A stretch of DNA of 64,000 nt. It comes from Propioniciclava sp. (GTDB lineage Bacteria > Actinomycetota > Actinomycetes > Propionibacteriales > Propionibacteriaceae). Of this stretch, positions 40,234-51,520 are shown in pieces (the first letter of the stretch is position 1; every line of letters begins with the position of its first letter). The translations under genes and the position numbers were made by a program. The notes under the pieces were generated by a model. The model had not been told where the DNA came from. It did not search any database and worked only from the letters and a program-made list of their open reading frames with translations. The stretch lies in NCBI RefSeq assembly GCF_029977985.1, contig NZ_JARKOT010000166.1:23433-87432 (forward strand), in the 5' to 3' direction.

Positions 40234-40578
40234 TCAGGCCGTCGGCGCTGGTGAACGCGACGGCAAGCACCGCTCGCGACGCTCAGCAGCGCGGGCTCGC
40301 ACCAACAACACCACGCTCACCGGGCCCATCACTAGGAACTTGAACGCGTTCCAGATGCACAGCAGCACCAGCAGGTGGAACCACCCCGGCGCACCGCGGT
40401 CGATGAGAATCGTCAGGATGTTCGCGACCCCGAGGTACGGGATGGCCAGCAACATCGCCGGGACGCCCCACTTCAGCCCGCGTCGCCTGCGGAGCTTGTC
40501 CAACACGATGTTGGTCGGCATGTAGCGGCGCAGGAAGTCACGCGTGTGGATGCTGACGATCCAGATCAGGCGAAACAT
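40234..40578 (-). CDS. small hydrophobic membrane protein of unknown function
   Basis: The ATG at 40578 (MFRLIWIVSIHTRDFLRRYM), with AGAGGA upstream, gives 114 residues; the longer track ORF adds only a low-complexity leader. Three hydrophobic segments are visible (WGVPAMLLAIPYLGVANILT, FHLLVLLCIWNAFKFLVM and VSVVLLVRA). I do not recognise a function. It reads as a real gene because of its amphipathic start, ribosome-binding site and coherent membrane segments. Confidence 0.6.
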   Translation of the reverse strand: MFRLIWIVSIHTRDFLRRYMPTNIVLDKLRRRRGLKWGVPAMLLAIPYLGVANILTILIDRGAPGWFHLLVLLCIWNAFKFLVMGPVSVVLLVRARAAERRERCLPSRSPAPTA

Positions 40579-40765
40579 GAGCACAGTCCTCTCCTCGTCT
40601 CCGGCGACAAGGAATCGAGAAGGACCGCTCCGGCCGAAGCCAGCTGGTCGTCCCACCACGTCCGGCGGTGGGTCACGCAGGTGGAGGCCGCCTACCCACA
40701 AGGTACCGTTGTTGACGTTGCGTTGGAAGAGTCCCGGTGCTTGGTGACATGACCCGCTTGGGCTC

Positions 40766-41098
40766 TCACCCCCAGAAGATTGGATCCTGGTGGCTGTCGA
40801 TGTAGTCGAGCAGTGACTGGACGTTCTTCGTCGGACGCTTGCGGGTGTACTCGTGGAACTTCATGTACCGTTCGCGCCAGTAGATGCTCCACTGCCCAGT
40901 CTTGACGGTATAGCGGAGGCGCGCGACCGGGAACCGTGTCCAGTCTCCCTGCCCGTCCCAGGGCGGCCTCGTCTCGATGATCGTGACGTGCCGGTCGGCA
41001 ATCTCGGCTTCTACCCGCACTTGATCCCACAGGTGCTCGGGCACGCGTTCACGGCACCAGCGGCCGATGCTCAGCAGGTCGGTCTCGGGCATCGCCAT
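40766..41098 (-). CDS. DUF3024 family protein
   Basis: The start is taken at the ATG at 41098 (MAMPETDLLSIGRWCRERVP), giving 110 residues. The C-terminal half (TVKTGQWSIYWRERYMKFHE, then LLDYIDSHQDPIFWG) matches the short DUF3024 family common in actinobacteria. The function of the family is unknown. The ribosome-binding site is weak. Confidence 0.75.
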   Translation of the reverse strand: MAMPETDLLSIGRWCRERVPEHLWDQVRVEAEIADRHVTIIETRPPWDGQGDWTRFPVARLRYTVKTGQWSIYWRERYMKFHEYTRKRPTKNVQSLLDYIDSHQDPIFWG

Positions 41099-41746
41099 AC
41101 GTCCATTCTGCCATCCGAGCTCCTCGGTAGCCTCGAAGCTGTGGCGGCAGGGCAAGTCCATCGGGGAGCATCACGTTGCGGCGGAGCTGGCCCGAAGTAG
41201 CTCACGCTGGTGCGGACAGTGTGAAGGCAGTCCCATCCCCGCCAACCCGGATAACGGTCGGGTGGTCGAGATTCAGGTGAAGACAGCGCAAGGCTCCACC
41301 TGGCGATCGCTTCGCTGGCTCGACTCGAAGTCACAGGATCCAAGGTCAGCAGGAATAGTACGTCATGGCGGCCGTTCCGCATGACCCATGCCGTGCAGGA
41401 AGCTCCGTGGTGCCTCGTCCGCATGTCGTCCCAGCGGCGTGGGGCGAGCACATGAACCCGATCACCTGGTCACATCCGCGTGCCGCGAGGCGTCCTCGAG
41501 GCACAGGCGCGATCATAGGCTTATGGCGATTCGGCGGTGCCAGGGAGCTTGCCGCTTGCGGCCGCAACGATGCCTACACAGGAGGGATCGACGTGGTCGC
41601 GGCGGGGAGTCGCGACCCGACAGCAGTTGCACGTCATATCTTGGCTCTGGAGGAGGCCGTCAAGTGAGGTCACGCCCCGCTGGCTGGAAGCGATCGCGAT
41701 CGCTCAGCAAGCTAGTGCCCCAGTCCCTATCGGAAGGTCGCTCAGC
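41099..41746. other. gene-poor stretch before the SF1 helicase
   Basis: About 650 bp without a convincing gene. An ORF to 41667 could start at the ATG at 41452 and ends in GGIDVVAAGSRDPTAVARHI, which looks protein-like, but it has no ribosome-binding site and no recognised family. Codon use is mixed, and the stretch probably marks a junction between the mobile region and the defence island. Confidence 0.4.
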
Positions 41747-44518
41747 ATGGCAACGGTAGAACAGCAGGTTCTGGACTCGAGCAACGCGATCGACCAGAAC
41801 ATCTCGGCAATCACGACCGACCGTGGATTCTTGTCACAGAACCTGCTGCAATACCTGCGCCACCTGGTCGAGGGCTTGGTCGTCTATGCGCACGTCCCAG
41901 ATCGGACGGTGACGTACAACTACCAGACGCAGTTTGATGCTGCTCGGGACGCAGTGAACGGCGATGCCCGCTATCGCCTGCTGACGCGCTTCCACAACCT
42001 GCTCCAGATCAGCGTCTCGCACTACACCCTCGACCGGGACCCCTCTGAGCGCCTGATGCTCAAATACTACGAGTACCTGCTACGCACACGCGACCTCGCG
42101 AAGCAGCACCTCGGCCTGGACATCCTCCGGAATCTCGAGCAGTTCCCGCTTCACGAGGATCCGGCACTCCGCGCGTACTACGAGAAGATTGCTGGCCGGA
42201 TCGAGGCATCGAAACACGACCTGCTGACCGGCAAGACCGAGCGCTACTACATCAACAGCTCTCGACCGTTCTTCATTGGCAGCCGAATCTACTACGAGGT
42301 CACCTTCAGCCTCGCCCACAACCGGACAAGCAAGTTCGATCGGATCATCGGCTTCACCGACATTGATGTGAGCGACTACTACGCTGCACAACTCGAGCTT
42401 GCGAACGACTCAATCGACGTACTCGGTCAGACGATGCCAATCATCATCGTGCGCGACTGGTCGGTGTCCATCCGACCGTGCGAGTTCGACAACTTCGCTC
42501 GGCTCCTGGGCCAACAGACCAAGGTGCAGTCAGGTCACGTCGAGTACCGCAACCTGATGCAGTACCTAACGCTGACACGTCACAGTCTGCTCGACCTCAT
42601 TGACTCGTCAGACGCGGTGTACAACCAGGTGAAGACCTGGGCCCTCGCGAACGCCCAGCGGACGCCGATGATCTTCCCTGCACTGGACGCGGCGAGGGCA
42701 ATCATCCAGCGGAACCGTCCAGGCACCCGACTCCTGCGCTACCTGATGCTCCGGATGAACAACCAAATCCTGAAGGCACAGTACGACGTTAATCAGTGCG
42801 GGTGGCTCTCGAACCTGAATGTCTCAAGCGGCTGCCGTCCGTTCGATACCATGCCGTACTGTACGTCGCCCCGGAAACACAACCCGAGGTTTGCTGACCT
42901 CGCGGCTAGCATCGATTCCTCGACCAGGAAGCACGAGCTACTTGCGCGACGGATACGGGTCAACGTCGAGCAGCACGGCATGATCTACACACCCGAGAGC
43001 GACCTCGAAGACCTCGGGGACATCGACGACCTGATCAGGCGCCACAACGCCGCTCTTCCACCGACACCACGGCATGCCCCACGCAAACTCCAACGCGCCA
43101 ACGGCCACGTGTTCATCGTCGGGTACGAGGACGGCACCGTAGAGATCATCGAGCAGCTCCAGAAGATCGCCTCGAATGGCATCGAGGACTACGCGGACGA
43201 CGTCGCCGCATGGCTTGACGAAAACGCGAAACTTCCGGACGGTGACCCGCAGAAAGTTGACGATGAGATCAAGGCCGATGCCCTGCGGAAGCTCTTCTCC
43301 CACTCGAAGGTGGCCCTCATCTACGGAGCCGCAGGCACCGGCAAGTCCACGATGGTCAACCACATCGCGAACTACTTCGAGAGTGAGCGGAAGCTCTTCC
43401 TGGCACACACCAACCCGGCCGTCGATAACCTGAAGCGCCGCGTCGACGCTCCCAACAAACACTTCAGCACAATCTCGAAGCATGTGCGGGGCGACTGGGA
43501 CACATCGGGTCATTTCGATATCGTCATCATCGATGAATGCAGTACGGTCAGCAACGCTGCATTCCTCGAGGTGCTCGCCAACACCGAATTCGATCTGCTG
43601 GTGCTGGTGGGTGATGTCTACCAGATCGAGTCCATCGAGTTCGGGAACTGGTTTGGCGCAATTCGCTCGTACATCCCACCAGAGTCAGTACACGAATTGA
43701 CACACCCGTTCCGCACGACCGACGAGGAGCTCCTGACCCTCTGGGATCGCGTGCGTGACCTTGACGACCGGATCGAAGAGTCACTGTCGAAAAATGAGTA
43801 CTCCAAAGAACTAGGGGAGTCGCTCTTCGCACGACACGGTGCCGACGAGATCGTGCTCTGTCTCAACTACGACGGATTGTACGGGATCAATAACGTTAAC
43901 CGCTTCCTTCAGGCGAGCAACCCGAGCCCGGCCCACGTCTGGGGTGAGGCTGTTTACAAGGTTGGCGATCCGGTGCTCTTCAATGAGACGGATCGCTTCC
44001 GCCCGCTGATCTTCAACAACATGAAGGGCAATATTGTTGGGATTAGCCAGGTGCCCGGGAAGATCACCTTCGACGTCGACCTTGGGCTCGAGCGTGAGGT
44101 GACAGCGATGGAGGCGATGCTCTCGAACCTCCGCGTCGTTGAAGACTCCGTGGTTCAGTTCGACGTCATCGAGCGCCCAGACACGGACGAGGACGATGAC
44201 TCGACGACGACCATCGTGCCATTCCAGATTGCCTACGCGGTCTCGATCCACAAGGCGCAGGGTCTCGAGTTTGACTCGGTGAAGGTTGTTATCACGGAAG
44301 CCAACGAAGAGAACATCTCGCACAGCATCTTCTATACAGCGATTACCCGGGCTCGAAAGCATCTCGAGGTCTACTGGACGCCTGACACTCAGACTCGGAT
44401 CCTAAGCCGACTGGAGGTTCGCGAGAACAAGAAGGACGAGAACCTGCTTCGGCGGCGTCGCGGCGTGGTTCCGGTAGTCAAGGTGCCCAAACGACAGAAG
44501 GTGCGTCAGAAACCGTAG
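41747..44518 (+). CDS. superfamily 1 helicase with long unassigned N-terminal region
   Basis: The ATG at 41747 is preceded by GGAAGG, giving 923 residues; the longer track ORF adds an unlikely leader. Residues 1 to about 500 match no domain I know and look mixed alpha/beta. The helicase half has GAAGTGKST (527-535), DECS (596), LVLVGDVYQIES, VSIHKAQGLEFDSVKVV and FYTAITRARKHLEVYW, the SF1 set of the RecD/Upf1-like group. It should unwind or translocate on nucleic acid using ATP. It stands alone, in visibly less GC-rich DNA than the PKS, next to a truncated relaxase and a restriction system. A role in anti-phage or anti-plasmid defence is plausible but unproven; DNA repair is an alternative. 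Confidence 0.8.
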   Translation: MATVEQQVLDSSNAIDQNISAITTDRGFLSQNLLQYLRHLVEGLVVYAHVPDRTVTYNYQTQFDAARDAVNGDARYRLLTRFHNLLQISVSHYTLDRDPSERLMLKYYEYLLRTRDLAKQHLGLDILRNLEQFPLHEDPALRAYYEKIAGRIEASKHDLLTGKTERYYINSSRPFFIGSRIYYEVTFSLAHNRTSKFDRIIGFTDIDVSDYYAAQLELANDSIDVLGQTMPIIIVRDWSVSIRPCEFDNFARLLGQQTKVQSGHVEYRNLMQYLTLTRHSLLDLIDSSDAVYNQVKTWALANAQRTPMIFPALDAARAIIQRNRPGTRLLRYLMLRMNNQILKAQYDVNQCGWLSNLNVSSGCRPFDTMPYCTSPRKHNPRFADLAASIDSSTRKHELLARRIRVNVEQHGMIYTPESDLEDLGDIDDLIRRHNAALPPTPRHAPRKLQRANGHVFIVGYEDGTVEIIEQLQKIASNGIEDYADDVAAWLDENAKLPDGDPQKVDDEIKADALRKLFSHSKVALIYGAAGTGKSTMVNHIANYFESERKLFLAHTNPAVDNLKRRVDAPNKHFSTISKHVRGDWDTSGHFDIVIIDECSTVSNAAFLEVLANTEFDLLVLVGDVYQIESIEFGNWFGAIRSYIPPESVHELTHPFRTTDEELLTLWDRVRDLDDRIEESLSKNEYSKELGESLFARHGADEIVLCLNYDGLYGINNVNRFLQASNPSPAHVWGEAVYKVGDPVLFNETDRFRPLIFNNMKGNIVGISQVPGKITFDVDLGLEREVTAMEAMLSNLRVVEDSVVQFDVIERPDTDEDDDSTTTIVPFQIAYAVSIHKAQGLEFDSVKVVITEANEENISHSIFYTAITRARKHLEVYWTPDTQTRILSRLEVRENKKDENLLRRRRGVVPVVKVPKRQKVRQKP

Positions 44519-44633
44519 CTGCCTGGATCGGATCACTGATGGACCTAGCGCTTGCCACCGGGTGCACACGAATCACGTTGCCCGGTCACCGTGCGGCAGC
44601 TAGCCGTGGCGAGTAGCTCGAAGTCCCGGTACG

Positions 44634-46439
44634 GTGGACCCATCCGTAGGGGTGTGCTTTCCATCTGGCGACGAGGCCGGGATGCTCGACCAAGACAGCG
44701 CCCTCGCGTTGCTCACCGTCGCCGCCGAAGCGGGCGCGACGCTCGCGCTGGTCGGTGACCGGGCGCAACTGCCCGCAGTCGGCAGGGGCGGGGTGCTCGA
44801 CATGGCCGCGCAGATCCGGGGCCGCACAATCGACATGGCAGAGGTGCACAGGTTCACCGTCACCGCCTACGCCGAGCTGTCAGTGCGGTTGCGTGACCGC
44901 GACGACCCCGGCGCGATCTTCGACCAGCTCCACGCGCTCGGCCTGATCCGTCTGCACGCCGACAGCGCGAGCCTGCATGAGTACATCGCCAAGAACCGCG
45001 GCGACGGGGAGGCAGTAACGGTCGCCACCAACGACGAGGCGACCCGGCTGAACGCCCGAATCCGTGACCAGCGCACGCGCGACGGGGCCGTGGACGAGCA
45101 GACGACCACGAACGGATCGGACGGCCTCCCCATCGGGCGCGGCGACCTGATCCAGACCCGCAAGAACAACACCGGCCTGGGGGTGGCAAACCGGCAACTG
45201 TGGGTCGTGCAACACGTCGCCGTTGACGGAGCTCTGTGGGCGGTCGAAGCAGGCAGCGACCGGAAGCGCGAGCACACCGTGCGCCTGCCCGCCGCCTACG
45301 TCACCGAGCACGCGCACCTGGCCTACGCCTCGACCGCCTACGGCGTGCAGGGCATCACCGCCCCGGCATCGCACACGATCCTCACCGAGGCCATGACCGG
45401 CGCGGCCGTCTACGTCGGTATGACCCGAGGCGCCGACGAGAACGTGCTGCATGTCATTGCTGAGAACACCGCCGAGGCTCGGCAGCAGTTCATCGGCGCG
45501 GTAGAGCGCGACCGCGCCGACCGTGGCCTGGGCGACGCCACCCAGCAGGCAGCGGAGGCGGTGCGGGGTCTGGTCGACGACGGCCCCGTGAAGATCGTCA
45601 ACACCGAGATAGCCGCACTCACCCAGCAGGCCGAACGAGCGGAACAGCGCGCGGCGCTCTGGCAGCAGGCCGCCGACGCGCTCACCGAGCTGCACGTCCG
45701 GCAGAGTTACGAACGCGACCAAGCAACACACGCCGCAGAGACCGCAGCCCGGCAGTTGGAGCGGGTGCGCGCCGAGGTCGCCGCTCCGCTCACTGAGCGG
45801 GCCTCTGCGGCGCTGACCGAATGGCAGGACGCCAACACCGCGCAGCAGGTCGCCCGCGACTACTTGCGCGCGGTCGGCAGGTTCGGCAAACGTCGCGCCA
45901 CCCGAGAACACCACACCGCCCAGACTCTCACCCACGACACCGCCCAGCGGCTGACGAGAAGGTGGGGTGAGTCGCCCCGCTGGAACGAGAACAGCGCATC
46001 ATGGGTCGAGCGCGTCACCCGGCCCCAGATCGACGCCGACCCCGGCGTGGTCGAAGCGACCGAGCAGCACGAGGCCGCAGCGAACGCCGTGCGCAAGATG
46101 CTGGAACCTGACCCGTGGCCGCGTCTGCGCATCTACGCCCGCATCTTCGGCACCGAGACAGTGGCGAACAACCGCGCCGCCTACCTCGCCACCCGCCCCC
46201 ACGCCAATGCCGAGGACGCGACCCGCGCCGCGCGCCAGGCCCGCGCCGAAATCGAAGCACTACGCGCCCTCACCCCCACCGAGGCAATACAGCACTTCGA
46301 GCAAACCCGCACCGCAGAGCAAGCGCGGCGAGACGTAAGTGACCGTGCCCTGAACGAGCGCCAACGACGGCTCGACACTTCCCGCTCCTACCCGCACGAC
46401 AGCGGTCCTTGCGACGGTAGGCCGTCCCTGGGCAGGTGA
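44634..46439 (+). pseudogene. 5'-truncated MobF relaxase-helicase (C-terminal helicase part only)
   Basis: Similarity to TraA/MobF proteins begins abruptly at DEAGMLDQ (about 44670), helicase motif II; the relaxase domain and the P-loop are absent. The rest continues with LALVGDRAQLPAVGRGG, TAYGVQGITAPASHT, YVGMTRGADENVLHV and a long alanine/arginine-rich helical tail. The first residues after the nominal ATG (PSVGVCFPSG) do not fit the family and are probably junction sequence. Without a P-loop or the nicking histidines it cannot act as a relaxase. It differs from the intact relaxase at 34453, so two elements have contributed to this region. Confidence 0.8.
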
Positions 46440-46541
46440 CGAGGAGGACTCGCGAATGCTTGGAGCGGAAAAAGGCGGGAAAAACCGCGTGAAGCAGAGG
46501 CTGCCCGTCATGGTGCGGTCACGCCGGGTCGAGCGGCGCGG

Positions 46542-46575
46542 CACTCTATCGGCGTCGGAGGCCGTCGATAGAGTG
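46542..46575. repeat. perfect 10-bp inverted repeat upstream of the Type III RM operon
   Basis: CACTCTATCG and CGATAGAGTG are exact reverse complements separated by 14 bp, 59 bp before the mod start. The right arm contains TAGAGT, a good actinobacterial -10 hexamer, so the repeat may overlap the promoter and serve as an operator, or fold at the 5' end of the transcript. A related TCGATAGCGTGG occurs at about 54156, upstream of the last gene of the cassette. Confidence 0.5.
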
Positions 46576-46634
46576 GGACACAGCGCCATGAGCACAACTA
46601 AAGACGCGCCATCGCGCGGAGGAGACCACACAGC

Positions 46635-48596
46635 ATGAGTAAGTCCCTACTGGAGCAGCTGCCAGGCATCGTCGCCGCTGGCAAGCGTCAAGCGGCACAG
46701 ATCCTTGAGCAGCTGGAGGGACGCAACCGCGTCAGCCTGCAGACGCGCGAGCTGGTGGTCCCGTCGAAGGATCACGCGGGGTTCAGCTTCTGGGGCAACG
46801 ACAGCAAGGGGGCCGTAGATCAGCCCAATCGCCTGATCTACGGTGACAACTTGCTGGCGATGGCGGCGCTGCTGGCAGGCGATGAGGACAACCCCAGCCT
46901 GCGCGGCAAGATCGATCTGATCTACATCGACCCGCCGTTCGACTCCAAGGCGGACTACCGGACCAAGATCACACTGCCTGGTACGACGATCGATCAGAAG
47001 CCGACTGTGTTCGAGCAGTTCGCGTATTCCGACACATGGTCCGACGGAACCGCATCGTATCTGGCGATGATCACACCCCGCTTGGTTTTGATGCGTGAAC
47101 TGATGGCTGACACTGCCTCGATCTACGTCCACCTCGACTGGCACGTGGGTCACTATGTCAAGCTCGTTATGGACGAGATCTTCGGTCGTGAGAACTTCGT
47201 GAACGAAGTGATCTGGCGCTACGGAAAGATGAGCAACGCAACTCGTCGGTATCCCCAGAATCATGACACCATATTCTGCTACGGCAAGACATCCGAGTAT
47301 TTCTTCCGACCTGTGCGATCTGCGGACAGCGAATACAAGGCGCGGTTCTCACGCTGGGTCGTTAACAACAAAGTCACGTATGGCGCGGTTGCGCATAGTG
47401 ACGACAAGCTCATCAAGCTGCGTGTCCGAAAGGTCATGAAGGAGTTGGGGCGCGATCTCATTGACACGGATGTGTTGTTCGACTTCGATCAAGAGTTCAA
47501 GACTCAAGATGACGTGTTCTACGACATTTCAATCATCAAGGGAAATGCAGCCGAGAACCTCAAGTTTGACACGCAGAAGCCTGAGAAGCTGATCGAACGC
47601 CTTATCTCAGCGTCCTGTCCGGATGGTGGCATGGTCGGCGACTTCTTCTCCGGTTCAGGCACAACGGCGGCGGTCGCTGAGCGTCTTGGGCGGCCGTGGG
47701 TGGCATCCGATATCGGGAAGCCATCAGTGATGGTTGCTCGTAAGCGGCTCATCGACCAAGACGTCAAACCCTTCCTCTACCAGGCCATCGGTGACTATCA
47801 GATCGAGCAAGCGCGCTCGACGCTGGGGCGCTCGTTCCGTGTCGGTGACCTAGCTAAGGTCGTGCTTGATCTCTACGAGGCTCTGCCGCTGCCGCCCGAG
47901 GAGAACGTCAACGGCAGTCTCGGTCGCCTTCCTGGTACCCGGACACTGGTCTACGCAGACAGCCCGTCGCGGCTCACGACCATCTCGACGCTTAAACGTG
48001 CTCAAGGGTACCGCGAGGTGAAGATGGGCGGCTTCGACAAGGTCGTCGTGCTCGGCTGGAACTTCGCCGCCGGTATCGGGCAGGACATCAGCGATCTGAA
48101 CGATCCGAACCTTAAGGTACTGGTGATCCCGCCAGATCTCCTCGATCAGCTGAAGAAGAAGGGCGCGGACAAGCTGGCGTCAGAAGTACGCTTCTCGAGC
48201 CTTCAATACCTCCAGGCGAACGTCTCCGGTCGCATTCTTGCGGGTGAGCGCGAGTCGCTCACGGTCAACCTGCAAAACTACGTCCTGCTATCGCCCGAGG
48301 CGATCAACCTCGACCAAGCCAACCGCGCCAAGCTCCAGCAGGTCATGAACACGGAGCCTCTCGCGCTCGTCGAGTACTGGGCAGTGGATCCCGACTATGA
48401 CGGCGATGTCTTCCGCTCCGTATGGCAGGACTACCGTGGCAACATCGACAACGACAGCGACGAGTTGCGTGTCGTCACGACAGCCACGTTGGATCTTCCC
48501 AGCATCGACCGCCCACGTACCGTGTGCGTCCGGGCAGTCGATGTCTTCGGCTTCGAGTCCGAGGTCGTCATCTCCGGCGTGGAGGTGCAGTCGTGA
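46635..48596 (+). CDS. mod: Type III restriction-modification system DNA methyltransferase (Mod)
   Basis: This 653-residue protein has GGAGGAGA upstream of its ATG. The catalytic motif DPPF (Asp99) precedes the AdoMet-binding motif FSGSGTT (338-344), the order of beta-class adenine-N6 methyltransferases, which includes Type III Mod subunits. The stretch between them probably recognises the target site. It should methylate one strand of the site and provide specificity to Res. The stop overlaps the res start in GTGA, so the two are co-translated. The target sequence cannot be predicted. Confidence 0.93.
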   Translation: MSKSLLEQLPGIVAAGKRQAAQILEQLEGRNRVSLQTRELVVPSKDHAGFSFWGNDSKGAVDQPNRLIYGDNLLAMAALLAGDEDNPSLRGKIDLIYIDPPFDSKADYRTKITLPGTTIDQKPTVFEQFAYSDTWSDGTASYLAMITPRLVLMRELMADTASIYVHLDWHVGHYVKLVMDEIFGRENFVNEVIWRYGKMSNATRRYPQNHDTIFCYGKTSEYFFRPVRSADSEYKARFSRWVVNNKVTYGAVAHSDDKLIKLRVRKVMKELGRDLIDTDVLFDFDQEFKTQDDVFYDISIIKGNAAENLKFDTQKPEKLIERLISASCPDGGMVGDFFSGSGTTAAVAERLGRPWVASDIGKPSVMVARKRLIDQDVKPFLYQAIGDYQIEQARSTLGRSFRVGDLAKVVLDLYEALPLPPEENVNGSLGRLPGTRTLVYADSPSRLTTISTLKRAQGYREVKMGGFDKVVVLGWNFAAGIGQDISDLNDPNLKVLVIPPDLLDQLKKKGADKLASEVRFSSLQYLQANVSGRILAGERESLTVNLQNYVLLSPEAINLDQANRAKLQQVMNTEPLALVEYWAVDPDYDGDVFRSVWQDYRGNIDNDSDELRVVTTATLDLPSIDRPRTVCVRAVDVFGFESEVVISGVEVQS

Positions 48597-51520
48597 GCGG
48601 CTTTGCTGACTTTCCTTTGGCCTGCGGGCTGTCAGCAGTAGTTGATCCTCTCATCCCTGGCATTCTGGACGGCACGGGTTCGGAACTGCTCGAACGAGTC
48701 ACGCCCGTAACAGCTGAGCTGTTGCGTTACTGGTTTCAGCAGGACTACTGCGAGCTGCGGGAGCTGAACTTCCATGCGGGCCAGCGAGCGGCCATCCTCA
48801 ACATCATCTATGCCCACGAGGTGCTCGGCACCACACGCCTCCGAGATCTCTACGAAGCAGTGGCCGCCGAAGCGATGCTGGAAGATGGTGTGCTAGGAGA
48901 GGTAACCCGGCGGCGCCACGACTTCCCGAAGTACGCGGCGAAGATGGCGACGGGTACGGGCAAGACATGGGTGCTCAACGCTCTGCTCGTATGGCAGTAC
49001 CTGAACAAGCTGGCCGATCCCGCGGACCCGCGATTCTCCAGCAACTTCCTGCTGGTCGCTCCTGGCCTCATAGTGTATGACCGCCTGCTGGACTCGTTTA
49101 TGGGTAAGGAGCACGAGGGGGAGCGGGATTTCACTAGTAGTGACATCTACCGGCAGCAGGACCTGTTCGTGCCCGATACGTACCGGACCCGGGTCTTCTC
49201 GTTCTTGCAGTCGTCCGTCGTGACCAAGACCGAGATCGGCCGGAAGGTGACCGGCTCGGGCTTGATCGCGATCACCAACTGGCATCTGCTGGCAGGCAAG
49301 GAAGATCCCGACTTCATCGACGAAGATCCAGACGTTGAGGCTCCCGGCGTGGAGATTGATCCCAAGGCGGCGATCGAGAGCTTCTTCCCGCTCACGCCGG
49401 GCACCAGCGCGGGGAATGTCCTGGATACGCTGGATCGACGGTTCCTGAGAGGAGGACCGCTCCAGGCGCTGAAGGATCTGCCTGACCTGGTCGTGTTCAA
49501 TGACGAAGCTCACCACATCCACGAGGTGAAGAAGGCCGATGAGGTTACGGATGTCGAATGGCAGAAGAGCCTGAGCGAGATAGCATCGACAAAGGGACGG
49601 CGTTTCACTCAGATTGACTTCTCCGCGACGCCATACAACGAGGTTGGCTCGGGGCGCTCCAAGGGCAAGGCGTACTTCCCGCACATCGTTGTTGACTTCG
49701 ACCTCAAGTCCGCTATGGGCGCCGGATTGGTCAAGTCGCTGGCGCTCGACAAGCGCAAGGAGATCGCGGCCCTGCCGCTTGACTTCAAGGCTGAGCGTGA
49801 CGAACAGAAGCGCGTCACTGGCCTCTCCAACGGCCAACGGGTCATGCTGCAGGCTGGTCTCAGGAAGCTCCAGATCCTTGAGGAACAGTTCACCGACGCG
49901 GACCCTGACAAGCATCCAAAGCTCCTCGTCGTCTGCGAAGACACGAACGTCACTCCTCATGTGGTCGAGTACCTGCAGAGCACGGGCCTGTCTGAAGATG
50001 ACATCCTCCGTGTTGACTCTGGTCGCAAGGCGGAGCTGGGGGCTAAGGATTGGGAACCGCTTCGCGAGAAGTTGTTCGACGTGGATCGGCACAAGCGGCC
50101 GAAGGTCATCGTGTCCGTGCTGATGCTTCGTGAGGGCTTCGATGTCAGCAACATCGCCGTCATCGTGCCGCTCCGGTCGTCGCAGGCATCGATCTTGCTT
50201 GAGCAGACGATCGGACGTGGTCTCCGCCTGATGTGGCGCGGCGATCCGTCGATTGATGAGCTGAAGGCCGAGACACGCGACCGTATCAGCAAGGGACTTG
50301 AGCCGACCAACTACTTTGACGTGCTCTTCATCGTCGAACACCCCGCGTTCAGCGACTTCTACGATGAACTCCTCAGCGGCGGCCTCATGGTCGAGACTGG
50401 CGAGGACGCAGATACCACCGGCGCGACAGGTGACCTGGAGCATGTCGATCTGCGGCCGGGATACCAGGCGTATGACTTCGAGATCCCGATCATTTTGCGC
50501 GACGCAGACGAGGAACTCCGCCAACCGAGCATCGACCCGCTGACGTTGGCATCGTCACCCTACCCGCTGGACATGATGCTCAAGGCCATCGGAACGGGAG
50601 ATCGCTTCGTTTCGCACGATGCTCAGACAGGCACCCAGTACGGGGACTATCGAGTCGATGGCGGTGTCCTCACGGCGACCGGGTACAACGACTACCTCTC
50701 ACGCATGACGACGCGCATCACAGAAGCACTCGGTCGCACCATGACCAAGAGTCAGAGCAAGTACAACGAGAACGCCAAGTTCCCGATTCTGCAGGCGTAC
50801 CGACCTCTCTTGGCTGGCTGGCTGGACACCTACATCCGTCATCGGCTCTTCGCCCAAGGCTTCGATCCGCTGGACGGCGAGAACTGGCGGGTGCTGCTGC
50901 TGGACGATGTCGCGCACAGCATCGCTGGGACGTTCGCAACGAAGCTCGTCGAGTTGCAGGAGAGTCATGTCGTGGCCTCCGCGGAAGTACAGCACCGCTT
51001 CCTGTCAGAGGTTACGACGATCCCCGTGCGCGGCAGCACCGCGGAAGATGTCATGAAGTGCATCTACCCGAAGCTTCCGGTTCCGTCACAGGGCGGTGGC
51101 CTCGAGCGTCGCTTTATCCGATGGGCAGATAAGGACTCCGGTATCGAGGCGCTCGCCAAGGTACATGAGTACCGACACGACTTCCTTCGCCGGCCGTACT
51201 TGAAGGCGGACGGCATGCCCGCGCAGTACTCGCCGGACTTCCTGGTTCGCACATCCGACACCGTCTTCGTCGTCGAGACGAAGGCGCAGTCGGCCCTAAG
51301 CGATGAGAACGTGCAGCGCAAGAAGAAGGCCGCGCTCGCCTGGTGTGAGCAGATCAACGAACTGCCCGAGGAAGACCGCGACAGCCGTCGGTGGGATTAT
51401 GTGCTCCTCGGAGAGACGGTGATTGTTGAGTGGGAGAAGAAGAACGCTTCCGTCACGGACCTGCTTGACTACGCCCGGCTACGTCGCGTGTCCACTGCCA
51501 AGCAGGAGCGACTTCTATGA
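48593..51520 (+). CDS. res: Type III restriction enzyme helicase-endonuclease subunit (Res)
   Basis: The start is the GTG at 48593 in the GTGA overlap with mod, giving 975 residues. SF2 helicase motifs are MATGTGKT (118-125), DEAHH (Asp304), SATPYNE and QTIGRGLRL (from 538). The C-terminal nuclease of the PD-(D/E)xK type is visible as [20 protein letters not shown] with Asp882, Glu895 and Lys897. With Mod it would cleave DNA with unmethylated sites after ATP-driven communication between head-to-head sites. All key residues are present, so it looks functional. The stop overlaps the next gene (ATGA). Confidence 0.93.
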   Translation: MSGFADFPLACGLSAVVDPLIPGILDGTGSELLERVTPVTAELLRYWFQQDYCELRELNFHAGQRAAILNIIYAHEVLGTTRLRDLYEAVAAEAMLEDGVLGEVTRRRHDFPKYAAKMATGTGKTWVLNALLVWQYLNKLADPADPRFSSNFLLVAPGLIVYDRLLDSFMGKEHEGERDFTSSDIYRQQDLFVPDTYRTRVFSFLQSSVVTKTEIGRKVTGSGLIAITNWHLLAGKEDPDFIDEDPDVEAPGVEIDPKAAIESFFPLTPGTSAGNVLDTLDRRFLRGGPLQALKDLPDLVVFNDEAHHIHEVKKADEVTDVEWQKSLSEIASTKGRRFTQIDFSATPYNEVGSGRSKGKAYFPHIVVDFDLKSAMGAGLVKSLALDKRKEIAALPLDFKAERDEQKRVTGLSNGQRVMLQAGLRKLQILEEQFTDADPDKHPKLLVVCEDTNVTPHVVEYLQSTGLSEDDILRVDSGRKAELGAKDWEPLREKLFDVDRHKRPKVIVSVLMLREGFDVSNIAVIVPLRSSQASILLEQTIGRGLRLMWRGDPSIDELKAETRDRISKGLEPTNYFDVLFIVEHPAFSDFYDELLSGGLMVETGEDADTTGATGDLEHVDLRPGYQAYDFEIPIILRDADEELRQPSIDPLTLASSPYPLDMMLKAIGTGDRFVSHDAQTGTQYGDYRVDGGVLTATGYNDYLSRMTTRITEALGRTMTKSQSKYNENAKFPILQAYRPLLAGWLDTYIRHRLFAQGFDPLDGENWRVLLLDDVAHSIAGTFATKLVELQESHVVASAEVQHRFLSEVTTIPVRGSTAEDVMKCIYPKLPVPSQGGGLERRFIRWADKDSGIEALAKVHEYRHDFLRRPYLKADGMPAQYSPDFLVRTSDTVFVVETKAQSALSDENVQRKKKAALAWCEQINELPEEDRDSRRWDYVLLGETVIVEWEKKNASVTDLLDYARLRRVSTAKQERLL

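Noticed and set aside
41365-41667. 100-residue + strand ORF before the SF1 helicase
   Set aside because: The tail looks protein-like, but there is no ribosome-binding site, no family and no partner, so it is only mentioned in the gene-poor stretch.
46456-46638. 60-residue ORF just before mod
   Set aside because: It covers the inverted-repeat promoter region and has no coding character.
46635-48596. Mod considered as a DISARM methyltransferase (drmM)
   Set aside because: It overlaps a Type III Res gene and is on the opposite strand from drmABC, 12 kb away.
48893-50524. 543-residue minus-strand ORF opposite res
   Set aside because: Antisense shadow; the res helicase motifs are on the + strand.
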